A DNA stretch of 64,000 nt from NCBI GenBank assembly GCA_000314955.1, contig BAEM01000014.1:1-64000 (forward strand). Direction: 5' to 3'. A program made the translations under genes and the position numbers. Source of the stretch: Paraglaciecola chathamensis S18K6 (GTDB taxonomy: Bacteria; Pseudomonadota; Gammaproteobacteria; Enterobacterales; Alteromonadaceae). The notes under the pieces are model-generated. The model was not told where the DNA came from. It saw only the letters and a program-made list of their open reading frames with translations, and did not search any database. Positions 1 to 7,255 of this stretch are shown here, one piece after another (position 1 is the first letter of the stretch; each line of letters starts with the position of its first letter).

Positions 1-208
1 TATCGGGACACCCATGCTAATTCCCTTATCGAGACGCCCATGACAATTCCCTTATCGAGACACCCATGATAATTCCCTTATCGGGACACCCATGATAATT
101 CCCTTATCGGGACACCCATGATAATTCCCTTATCGGGACAGCCATGACAATTCCCTTATCGGGACACCCATGATAATTCCCTTATCGGGACACCCATGAT
201 AATTACCT
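1..208. repeat. 26-bp REP-like tandem array, 8 copies
   Basis: Eight head-to-tail copies of a 26-bp unit begin at positions 1, 27, 53, 79, 105, 131, 157 and 183, with only scattered substitutions. Each unit contains TTATC, then GGACACCCAT, then GATAA, so TTATC and GATAA can pair and every unit is a small hairpin. The GACACCCAT core (GGGTGTC on the other strand) is the same one found in dispersed repeats elsewhere in the window. There are no unique spacers, so this is not a CRISPR. The array runs into the window edge and may be longer. Confidence 0.9.
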
Positions 209-541
209 CTGCGTTTCACGCTGCGTACACCGGTCATTTCTATGCGGTACAGACAATTATTGAGACCACAGTTATGAGCATCGTCGCGAGTTGGTAGAGG
301 AGCGTTTATTATTTTTAGCTACTGTGTTCGCGATCAATAGCGCGGCTAGGTATTGTCGCGTATGCAGTCATGGATAATTGGTAAAAATGCCGGCGCTCTT
401 TACAGCCGCTTTAGCTGGCCCGAAGGGCGTAAGGCAGGATGCCTGAAGTAGACTCATATCGTGCTTTGTGTTGATAAATCTTTAGCTGATAACTGGAATA
501 CTGATGAGGTTCTAGTTCGTTATCATCGTTTACATAAATGA
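204..541 (+). pseudogene. decayed REP-associated tyrosine transposase (RAYT) fragment
   Basis: Pieces of this stretch translate to segments of the intact RAYT encoded at 48934-49917, but in different frames. Around 204-245 it reads YLCVSRCVHRSFLCGTD (intact: YYHCVSRCVRQSFLCGTN). Around 270-340 it reads SYEHRRELVEERLLFLATVF (intact: SYEHRRGWVEKRLLFLSTVF). From about 452 to 541 it reads VLCVDKSLADNWNTDEVLV and then stops. An extra stretch of about 80 bp separates the AYAVM-like part from the HIVLC-like part, where the catalytic HTH residues should be. It is broken by frameshifts and stops and lacks the C-terminal half. It abuts the tandem REP array, the usual arrangement for RAYT genes. Confidence 0.8.
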
Positions 542-595
542 GGCTAAATGTTTGCTGTTCTGCGCCTTCAAACTCAAATCACTAGGAGCGCTCTT

Positions 596-715
596 ATACC
601 AGCATGACTTCGAAAGAGAACTAGCTTTCTTTTAATAAAGAGCTGTCAGTCATCCGCCTTGTTTAAGCCCTTTTAAACTCTCACTGAGTCATCACTTAAT
701 AACGTGGAATGGTAT
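596..715 (+). mobile_element. MITE copy with internal deletion
   Basis: The sequence from GCATGACTTCGAAAGAGAAC to AACGTGGAATGGTAT matches the right half of the full 266-bp element at 33993-34258. It is joined directly to the left-end bases ATACCA, so the left half is missing. Several substitutions show it is older than the full copies. Confidence 0.7.
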
Positions 716-718
716 TAC

Positions 719-840
719 TATGACTGTCACGATAACACTATGGATGGCATCAACACTTCTGCTCTCAAAGCATGGGTGTCATGCTATTTGAACGGTAATG
801 CTATTTAAACTGACCTCTATCATGGGGGTCGCAGTATCTA
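719..840. repeat. degenerate REP-like hairpins (three)
   Basis: Three copies of the GGGTGTC-type repeat lie at about 719-736 (TGACTGTCACGATAA), 770-790 (CATGGGTGTCATGCTATT) and 818-838 (ATCATGGGGGTCGCAGTATC). They vary but keep the ATC...GAT or similar outer arms. There is no gene here; short frames through this region are not supported. Confidence 0.6.
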
Positions 841-914
841 CCGCATGCAAAATTTCAGCTAATGCACGAAATTCACAGTCGCCTAAAGCATGCTTGCTAG
901 GTATAAATTTAGAT

Positions 915-945
915 ATAAAAAAACCGGCTAACATATCGCCGGTTT
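915..945 (-). terminator. Rho-independent terminator of the BCCT transporter gene
   Basis: An 8-bp perfect stem AAACCGGC (921-928) pairs with GCCGGTTT (938-945). On the minus strand it is followed by a T-rich run (complement of 915-922). It lies about 90 bases past the stop codon of the transporter gene. Confidence 0.75.
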
Positions 946-1037
946 CCCAATTATTAATTGCACAATACCTAAGCGTTTACAGGTATCAGCCCTTAAAGGA
1001 CTGAGCTTTGCCATAGTGAAAAGCTCAAGTCTGCAGA

Positions 1038-3011
1038 CTACCCGGCTATATGCAGGAAATGTAAGTGACGATGATACTGATCAATAATATCGTTGATAAC
1101 AGCGACCTTTGACCAACCCATAATGTCATAGTTTTGCCCACCTTCGCTCAAATGAACATCGGCTCGATAATACGTGTGCTCGTCGTTTGAGTCGGCTGCA
1201 ACCTGTTCTGCTGATTGGCTATACTCAGGCAGAAGATGAATGGTTGGGTAGACCGCATAGATAAATTCAGCGTCTTCGCCGTGCTTAACCGTTAAAATAA
1301 CCGCTTCGTCGGTTTGGGTAATATCAGCGTCTATCTGATTTTCATTTAACTCTTCGGCAACAGCTGTAAATGCTTGCTTTACGCGGTGCTCTACAAATCG
1401 CTCAACCGCCGCTTTATTCGGAAAATCCACAATAACCTGCAAGCGTTCCTTCCAGCTATCTGTATTTGTTGTGTGCTGAACAGAGGGTGCGTGCAGTGTC
1501 ATACTCTCGCGCTTGTATTCTTCAACTCGCAGCGCTTTGACCAAACCATACATAGCAATAATGAGCACGACGGCAAATGGAAGCGCGCTGGCGATTGTCA
1601 TCGTTTGCAAGGCACTTAACCCGCCGGCCATAAGTAATATACCAGCCACTAAACCTACCCCACCAGCCCAGTAAATACGCTGCCATACCGGCGTGTCATT
1701 CCTACCGTTCGAGCACAACATATCCACTACCATGGCCCCTGAATCACATGAGGTAACGAAGAATACCACTATCATCAGCACCGCCACGCCGGATATCACA
1801 TTCGACCAAGGGAAGTTCTCTAAAAATAAAAACAGCGCTACAGGCGTGTTGTCAGTGGCCAATTTACCCAGCTCTGTACTGCCTTGATTTAACACCAATT
1901 CGATGGCGCTATTACCGAAAATTGTCATCCATGCCAACGTAAACATAGACGGAATTAAGATCACGCCAATAATAAATTCACGTATCGTGCGGCCTTTTGA
2001 TATACGCGCTATAAACACACCAACGAAAGGTGCCCAAGCTAGCCACCAGCCCCAGTAAAAGATAGTCCAACCACCTAGCCAGTCTTTCTTGTCATACGCG
2101 AAAAGGTTAAACGTGTTACGCACAATATCTGACAGATACGCGCCCGTGTTTTGCAGCATAGCTTGCAATAGAAATACCGTAGGGCCTACAAACAAGATGA
2201 ATAGCAACAACCCAACGGCCAGCAACATATTGAATTCAGATAAAATGCGGATCCCCTTATCCAACCCGCTGACCACTGAAATAATCGCCAAGCCAGTAAT
2301 TGCCAGAATTAACAGCAATTGATAAGGGGCAGAAATAGGAAAATCAAATAAATAGTTAAGGCCCGAACTAATTTGCGTAACACCAATGCCAAGTGATGTA
2401 GCGACCCCGAAGATAGTACTGATTACAGCGAAAATATCGACCAAGTTACCGCGCCAGCCATAAATTTTATCCCCGATAATGGGGTACAACGCCGAACGCA
2501 ACGTGAGCGGTAAATTGTGCCGGTAACTGAAATAAGCCAGAATTAATGCGACCACTGCATATATCGCCCAAGCATGCAGCCCCCAATGGAAGAACGTCAT
2601 TTTCATCGCTTCGCGCGCAGCTTCTATTGTTGCCGGTGTTGCGGTAGGCGGCGCCAAAAAATGCATTAATGGCTCGGCGACACCAAAGAACATCAAGCCG
2701 ATTCCCATTCCCGCCGCGAACAACATGGAAAGCCAAGATATAAACGAATAATCAGGCTCTGCGTGGTCCTGCCCAAGTTTAATTTGGCTATGCCGAGAGA
2801 TAGCTAAATACATAACGAAAATTAAAATTGCGGCAACGGTAAGTACGTAAAACCAACTGCCGTTATCAACGATCGCCGTTTGAACTTTAGAAAAGGTTTG
2901 GTCCGCAAACTCAGGCGAGCCCAAAGCAAAAAGGAGTAGTGCAACTATAACGCTGGATGCGCCAACAAATACGATTTTATTCAGATGACTAGATGAGGCG
3001 ATAGGGTTCAA
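1038..3011 (-). CDS. betT: BCCT-family betaine/choline/carnitine transporter
   Basis: Inner-membrane, ion-coupled uptake of quaternary ammonium osmolytes such as choline or glycine betaine. The 657-residue protein has about 12 hydrophobic helices, the early motif GMGIGLMFFGVAEPLMHF and the family signature GWTIFYWGWWLAWAPFVG. After the last helix it carries a long hydrophilic tail of about 140 residues, as in BetT-type members where the C-terminal domain senses osmolality. The start is a TTG; it is accepted because TAAGGTAA sits about 8 bases upstream and no ATG occurs nearby before the first helix. No betaine-synthesis genes are adjacent, so the substrate is not fixed by context; betT is the closest name by architecture, not proven. 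Confidence 0.88.
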   Translation of the reverse strand: MNPIASSSHLNKIVFVGASSVIVALLLFALGSPEFADQTFSKVQTAIVDNGSWFYVLTVAAILIFVMYLAISRHSQIKLGQDHAEPDYSFISWLSMLFAAGMGIGLMFFGVAEPLMHFLAPPTATPATIEAAREAMKMTFFHWGLHAWAIYAVVALILAYFSYRHNLPLTLRSALYPIIGDKIYGWRGNLVDIFAVISTIFGVATSLGIGVTQISSGLNYLFDFPISAPYQLLLILAITGLAIISVVSGLDKGIRILSEFNMLLAVGLLLFILFVGPTVFLLQAMLQNTGAYLSDIVRNTFNLFAYDKKDWLGGWTIFYWGWWLAWAPFVGVFIARISKGRTIREFIIGVILIPSMFTLAWMTIFGNSAIELVLNQGSTELGKLATDNTPVALFLFLENFPWSNVISGVAVLMIVVFFVTSCDSGAMVVDMLCSNGRNDTPVWQRIYWAGGVGLVAGILLMAGGLSALQTMTIASALPFAVVLIIAMYGLVKALRVEEYKRESMTLHAPSVQHTTNTDSWKERLQVIVDFPNKAAVERFVEHRVKQAFTAVAEELNENQIDADITQTDEAVILTVKHGEDAEFIYAVYPTIHLLPEYSQSAEQVAADSNDEHTYYRADVHLSEGGQNYDIMGWSKVAVINDIIDQYHRHLHFLHIAG

Positions 3012-3225
3012 TATAATTACCTTATTTCATGCGCTGCTATTAAAAACGCAAAAGCGCTACAGCTTGTTCTGATTTTGGATTCTCATAGTACCACAACCAA
3101 TGGCTGGAATTTAAAAGTCAAAAGTATGAGAGAAAATCACTGGCAAACATAAACTTGGCTGTAACCGAAAACAAAGACTGCAACGATATCGGGATAGTTG
3201 TCGTGCTCAATTACTAAACTTTCTA

Positions 3226-3364
3226 TTTATCAAGACACCATGCTTATTATTTATCAAGACACCCATCTTTATTACTTCGATGAAAGCGCACCTCATTTAT
3301 CATGGGTGTCTTGATAACTCGAAAACATCTACAACGCTTTTTATCATGGGTGTCTTGATAATTT
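3226..3364. repeat. REP-like cluster, two copies in each orientation
   Basis: Two copies read TTATCAAGACACCCAT (about 3226-3246 and 3250-3272), then two read the reverse, ATCATGGGTGTCTTGATAA (3296-3318 and 3339-3364). The arms TTATCA and TGATAA can pair. Opposed pairs such as this resemble bacterial interspersed mosaic elements. The rest of the 3012-3488 gap, between the divergent transporter and diguanylate cyclase genes, shows no gene. Confidence 0.8.
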
Positions 3365-3488
3365 TGTAAACGAATTCAGTTTTTCGAGTTGTTGTTATAG
3401 AAAGGCAAATAAAGTAACCTGCCAAAGCATTGTTTCATTTGATATAACTTCACGTTTAATGGATTAAATTAGGCTATACAGGCAACTA

Positions 3489-4688
3489 ATGGACGCTCTT
3501 ACTTTATTTATTTGTACAATTCTAGCCAGCGCTATCATGACGTTAACCATGGTAATTTTGCGCACCACCGACAAAACGGAAAAATACTTGGTGGATTGGG
3601 CTATGGCAGGCATATTTTTTATGTCGTCAAACGTACTTGCCATATTTTCTCTTAATTTCGATCTTCCCACCACTATCCACCCAGCAATGGGGAACGCATT
3701 CTATTTAGCTGGTCATTCAGCTATTTATAGCGGTGTTCATAGGTGCCTCCATGGCCGCTCAACGTGGCCCCTAACGTTAGCAATATTTTTAATTCCTATT
3801 CCGTTACATCACATTCCTATGATTGCAGAATCAGTCGAAATGAGGATTTTTATATTTTATCCGATGATATTTGCACTTAACGTTTCTGCTTTGGTCGCAC
3901 TATGGCGAAGAAAGAAGGACAAAATAGGCAAAGCTTATTGGCCACTAATGGCAATCTTATTTTTGTTTATCACGCAGTTAATAATACGAGCGGTATTGAT
4001 GTTGGCAGAAAATGTTCGTTTAGAATTTATTGGTAATCAATTTATGCAAACGTCCGGAAACTTAGCGATCATCGGGTTCATATTTTTGCTGACCATAAGC
4101 TTTGCGATTATTGTGTTCTGGAAGAAAGAAGTGTTGCTCCGAGAAGCGTCAATGACCGATTACCTCACTAATTTATTAAACCGTGAAGCGTTGTCAAAAG
4201 CAGCACTGAAAGAATTCTATATAGCTGAAAGGAAAAAACGGTACTTTGGATTTATCATGTTTGATATTGATCACTTCAAGCACGTAAACGATAACCACGG
4301 CCATGCGACAGGAGATCGAGTATTAATAGAGATCAGTAAAGCGACCCAAGATCTCATGAGAAGCTTTGATTACTGTTTCAGAGTAGGTGGGGAAGAATTT
4401 GTCATATTAGTTAGCGACACAAACGTTAACGAACTAAACAAAATAGCTGAGCGTGTTCGTAAAGCAATTGAAAAAACTAATTTCAATGCCAGTAGCGGCC
4501 CGCTCGAAATTACAGTCAGTGTTGGCTTTGCCATATCTTCAGAAGACGATGAAACTTGGGAAGCAACACTTGAAAGAGCCGATAAAGCTCTTTATCACTC
4601 GAAAAAAACCGGAAGAAATAAAGTGTCTGGTGAACCACAAAAAGCAGTCCTCTACTCATCTGCGCTGGAACACTCACATCTCGCTTAG
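3489..4688 (+). CDS. membrane-bound diguanylate cyclase (GGDEF)
   Basis: Synthesises cyclic di-GMP from two GTP. The first 215 residues form about six or seven membrane helices of no recognised sensor family; a GGDEF domain follows (about 225-390). The active-site motif GGEEF is at 300-304 and the product-inhibition site RxxD (RSFD) begins at 291, both intact, so the enzyme should be active and feedback-inhibited. The substrate-binding DIDHFKHVND segment is also conserved. It stands alone between REP clusters, so its stimulus and target are unknown. The start ATG has only a weak Shine-Dalgarno match (CAGG). Confidence 0.92.
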   Translation: MDALTLFICTILASAIMTLTMVILRTTDKTEKYLVDWAMAGIFFMSSNVLAIFSLNFDLPTTIHPAMGNAFYLAGHSAIYSGVHRCLHGRSTWPLTLAIFLIPIPLHHIPMIAESVEMRIFIFYPMIFALNVSALVALWRRKKDKIGKAYWPLMAILFLFITQLIIRAVLMLAENVRLEFIGNQFMQTSGNLAIIGFIFLLTISFAIIVFWKKEVLLREASMTDYLTNLLNREALSKAALKEFYIAERKKRYFGFIMFDIDHFKHVNDNHGHATGDRVLIEISKATQDLMRSFDYCFRVGGEEFVILVSDTNVNELNKIAERVRKAIEKTNFNASSGPLEITVSVGFAISSEDDETWEATLERADKALYHSKKTGRNKVSGEPQKAVLYSSALEHSHLA

Positions 4689-4691
4689 CCT

Positions 4692-4797
4692 ATATCATGG
4701 GTGTCACGATAACGCGCAACGAAGCCGGCCGTATCGCAGATGTCATGTTAAGGTGCCAGATGTCATGCTAAGGAGTCACGCGGGTGACATGCTAACA
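4692..4797. repeat. REP-like copy plus three degenerate copies
   Basis: A good copy TATCATGGGTGTCACGATA lies at 4694-4712. Three decayed copies follow around 4737-4795, each with (A/G)TGTCATG or GTGACATG and TTAA or CTAA. The cluster fills the gap between the convergent diguanylate cyclase and MAPEG genes. Confidence 0.65.
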
Positions 4798-4805
4798 AGC
4801 TGTTG

Positions 4806-5222
4806 CTAGATTAGCCTTAGTCCCAACATTACTAACATAACCACATTCGCCAATAGACCAATCAAAAAGAAGTAGGTACGTGGGCTGGGGTTCTTTTCCG
4901 TCGAAATTACATAGTACAACACCATATGCACTACTCTTGCGGCTAAATATACCCACACACAAATTGCAAAAACTGGACTTTGCATATTTAGAAGAAATGC
5001 GAAAAGTACCGTACCAACGAACAGGGCACTGTTCTCTAGGGTATTTTGGAAAGTACGATGCGCCCTGAACACAAAACTATCGTGAGATAAGTTTTCATCT
5101 ATCTTCCCAGGGATCGCATTTGGTTGCTTTGCCTTACTAAACGTCGCGACCGCCCACTGCACTAGTAGCATCACTAAATATAAGTAAAACGCCGTATATG
5201 AGGAATAGGTAAGATCGATCAT
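4806..5222 (-). CDS. MAPEG-family integral membrane protein
   Basis: A 138-residue protein with four predicted membrane helices. It carries the MAPEG hallmark FRAHRTFQNTLEN in the first cytoplasmic loop and ARVVHMVLYY in the third helix. The family includes membrane glutathione transferases and eicosanoid enzymes in eukaryotes; bacterial members are mostly uncharacterised, and a detoxifying glutathione-dependent activity is only a family-based guess. Length fits the family (about 130-150). It is a single gene with its own upstream gap. Confidence 0.85.
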   Translation of the reverse strand: MIDLTYSSYTAFYLYLVMLLVQWAVATFSKAKQPNAIPGKIDENLSHDSFVFRAHRTFQNTLENSALFVGTVLFAFLLNMQSPVFAICVWVYLAARVVHMVLYYVISTEKNPSPRTYFFLIGLLANVVMLVMLGLRLI

Positions 5223-5481
5223 TGTTACTTTCCCTTGATAAATTTATGAGTATTACATCACAAGCATTAGCAATCTTAATGCCCAATATAAGTCATTGAT
5301 ACATAAATTATTAAAACGACTTTATCGATGTTTTACTGTAAGTGCTACAGGTTAATTATAAGAATTACCACCGCTCCAAGTTCACGGAAAGCCGTCAGTT
5401 GAGGGCGAGATTTTAATTAAAAGTGCAGAGTCTTTAACAAAAAAGTCTTTGCTATTCGCATGCAATTTTTAAAGTATAAAG

Positions 5482-5988
5482 CTAATCGACTGGGTTCAAC
5501 TGGCCGGTCTTCTCATTCCATCTAGCGTTGAATGCCTTTAGCTCTCGCTTGCGAATTTTTGAACAGGCCACAAAGACTTTCATGTTTCCGCTGTTGTATA
5601 AACACTGGGGTGACTCTTTAAAATAGCGCTGCCATGCTAATTTTTTCTTCCCATCGAAATTCGCGTAATTTGAGATCTGCACATTCATGGTTTGTGGATA
5701 GCGTTTTTGCTGATAGCTGCTAGATGAGCGGTAAACTGACGATTGCCTGCTATCACTAAAGTAAATCGAGTTAGCACTACTGTTTGATTGTTCGTCGTTC
5801 TTATCATCTCGTAAACAGGCTAAAAATTCGTTTTTAGCCTCGCGATGTCGTTCCCTTCTTCTCTCCGTCACTTTTTCTTTGAGCTTCTTATTCCAGTAAT
5901 CTGCTCTCTCCTTTTCGTAGTCGCACTTCGCACTCACATCAGCGCTGGTTACAACAAATACGATCAAAACTGACATTAACACTTTCAC
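5482..5988 (-). CDS. small secreted protein, unknown function
   Basis: A 168-residue protein with an N-terminal signal peptide ending near VSA-K (about residue 20). The mature part is highly charged: Lys/Arg/Glu-rich helices at about 22-60, then a Ser/Tyr-rich low-complexity stretch (about 65-100), then a region with several Cys residues (ECLACLRDDK-type early, SPQCLYNSG and ACSKIRKR late). No family recognised. It is monocistronic, with no supported gene in the gaps on either side (5223-5481 and 5989-6276). Probably periplasmic; function not assignable. Confidence 0.6.
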   Translation of the reverse strand: MKVLMSVLIVFVVTSADVSAKCDYEKERADYWNKKLKEKVTERRRERHREAKNEFLACLRDDKNDEQSNSSANSIYFSDSRQSSVYRSSSSYQQKRYPQTMNVQISNYANFDGKKKLAWQRYFKESPQCLYNSGNMKVFVACSKIRKRELKAFNARWNEKTGQLNPVD

Positions 5989-6276
5989 TCAAATACATCC
6001 TGTAAACGACCTTGAGAAAGTCGATTATGTCAGAGCTTCAGTCAGCTTCAATGCCAAAAACGGTAAATTAAGTATCCGAAAAACATGATTGGTATATTTT
6101 TCAAAAGGAATTTCAATATTGGAAAGTTGTAGCTTTTCATTCTCAGCAAGTTAACAAAGTATTCTTCGTGTGTATTTAGTTAGCGTGTAGATTATTGAAC
6201 TCTTTGTATTAGCAACAAAAAATGAAATAAGTTAACCTGGAGCAAAGAAATTAAAGTTAAGGACAACGGCTTTTTC

Positions 6277-7254
6277 ATGACATCTACTATTGAAGTTTCT
6301 GCCGGAATAATAGTTAAAAATAACAAAGTTCTTGCCGCACGCAGGAAGCCGGGGCTTCATCTGGCTGGTCTGTGGGAATTCCCGGGGGGGAAAGTCGAGC
6401 CAAACGAAACTCCTGAAAGTTGTTTAGTTAGAGAACTCAAAGAAGAATTCGGTATTGATACCCGTATAGTTAATTATGTGGGAGACAACTATCATGCTTA
6501 CGACAGCAAAACTATTCACCTCATGGCTTTCCAAGTAGAGCATTTAAGTGGTCAAATACAGCTCAACGATCATGATCAAATTAAGTGGCTTTCAACTGTA
6601 GAATTAGACTCTCTCAATTGGGCTGAAGCAGATATACCGCTTATTCAATCATTCAAATCAATTATAAGCCTTACCGAGTTTTATCAGCAATTTGCGCAAC
6701 CATACGCAGATGAAACACAACATATTGATATGAAAGACTTATATCCGAAATTTCTCAATTTACTTCCCGAAAATGCGCATATATTAGATTTAGGCTGTGG
6801 TGCAGGTAGAGACTCTGCCCATTTTATTGATCTAGGTTTTACCGTTACAGCCTTAGATGGTAGCGCTAATCTAGCTAAAATTGCAGAAAAGCATATAAAC
6901 CAACCGGTACAAGTAAAGCTGTTTCAAGAGCTTGATTATAATAACCAATTCAATGGTGTTTGGGCGTGTGCTAGTTTACTACATTGTCCTAAAAGCCAAA
7001 TATTAGATGTATTGAACAAAATACATCATTCTCTAATCTCACGGGGAATATTGTACGCTTCCTTTAAATTGGGCAAAGACGAATCTTGTGATGCTCGCGG
7101 GCGCTTCTTTAATAATTACACCACCAGTCAATTAACTTCTCTATTTAAACAACAAGCTGGCTTCGAGATAATCGAATGTTGGGAAGAAACCAAACCGTTA
7201 CGAAATTCAGTTCAAGTTTGGGTAAATATTCTTTGTCGTAAGGTGGCAATTTAA
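6277..7254 (+). CDS. Nudix hydrolase fused to SAM-dependent methyltransferase
   Basis: Residues 1-130 are a MutT-like Nudix domain: the Nudix box GGKVEPNETPESCLVREL continuing KEEFGI fits GX5EX7REUXEEXGU with all metal-binding Glu present, and GGLWEFPGG-type residues precede it. The family cleaves nucleoside diphosphate linkages, classically oxidised dGTP. Residues about 150-320 are a class I methyltransferase: the SAM-binding motif LDLGCGAGRDSAHF is followed by the acidic VTALDGS. The fusion is unusual; MutT is normally about 130 residues alone. The stop is one base before the ATG of the next gene, so the two are almost certainly co-translated. The methyl acceptor and nucleotide substrate are unknown. 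Confidence 0.88.
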   Translation: MTSTIEVSAGIIVKNNKVLAARRKPGLHLAGLWEFPGGKVEPNETPESCLVRELKEEFGIDTRIVNYVGDNYHAYDSKTIHLMAFQVEHLSGQIQLNDHDQIKWLSTVELDSLNWAEADIPLIQSFKSIISLTEFYQQFAQPYADETQHIDMKDLYPKFLNLLPENAHILDLGCGAGRDSAHFIDLGFTVTALDGSANLAKIAEKHINQPVQVKLFQELDYNNQFNGVWACASLLHCPKSQILDVLNKIHHSLISRGILYASFKLGKDESCDARGRFFNNYTTSQLTSLFKQQAGFEIIECWEETKPLRNSVQVWVNILCRKVAI

Positions 7255-7255
7255 A

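Noticed and set aside
1-208. CRISPR array
   Set aside because: The repeats are directly adjacent, without spacers, and each unit is a hairpin matching dispersed repeats. No cas genes are present.
798-1004. 68-residue protein on the plus strand
   Set aside because: It runs across REP repeats and through the transporter terminator, with no ribosome-binding site or family resemblance.
4453-4809. 118-residue frame overlapping the diguanylate cyclase
   Set aside because: It is in another frame of the GGDEF domain and ends in REP repeats; no independent evidence.
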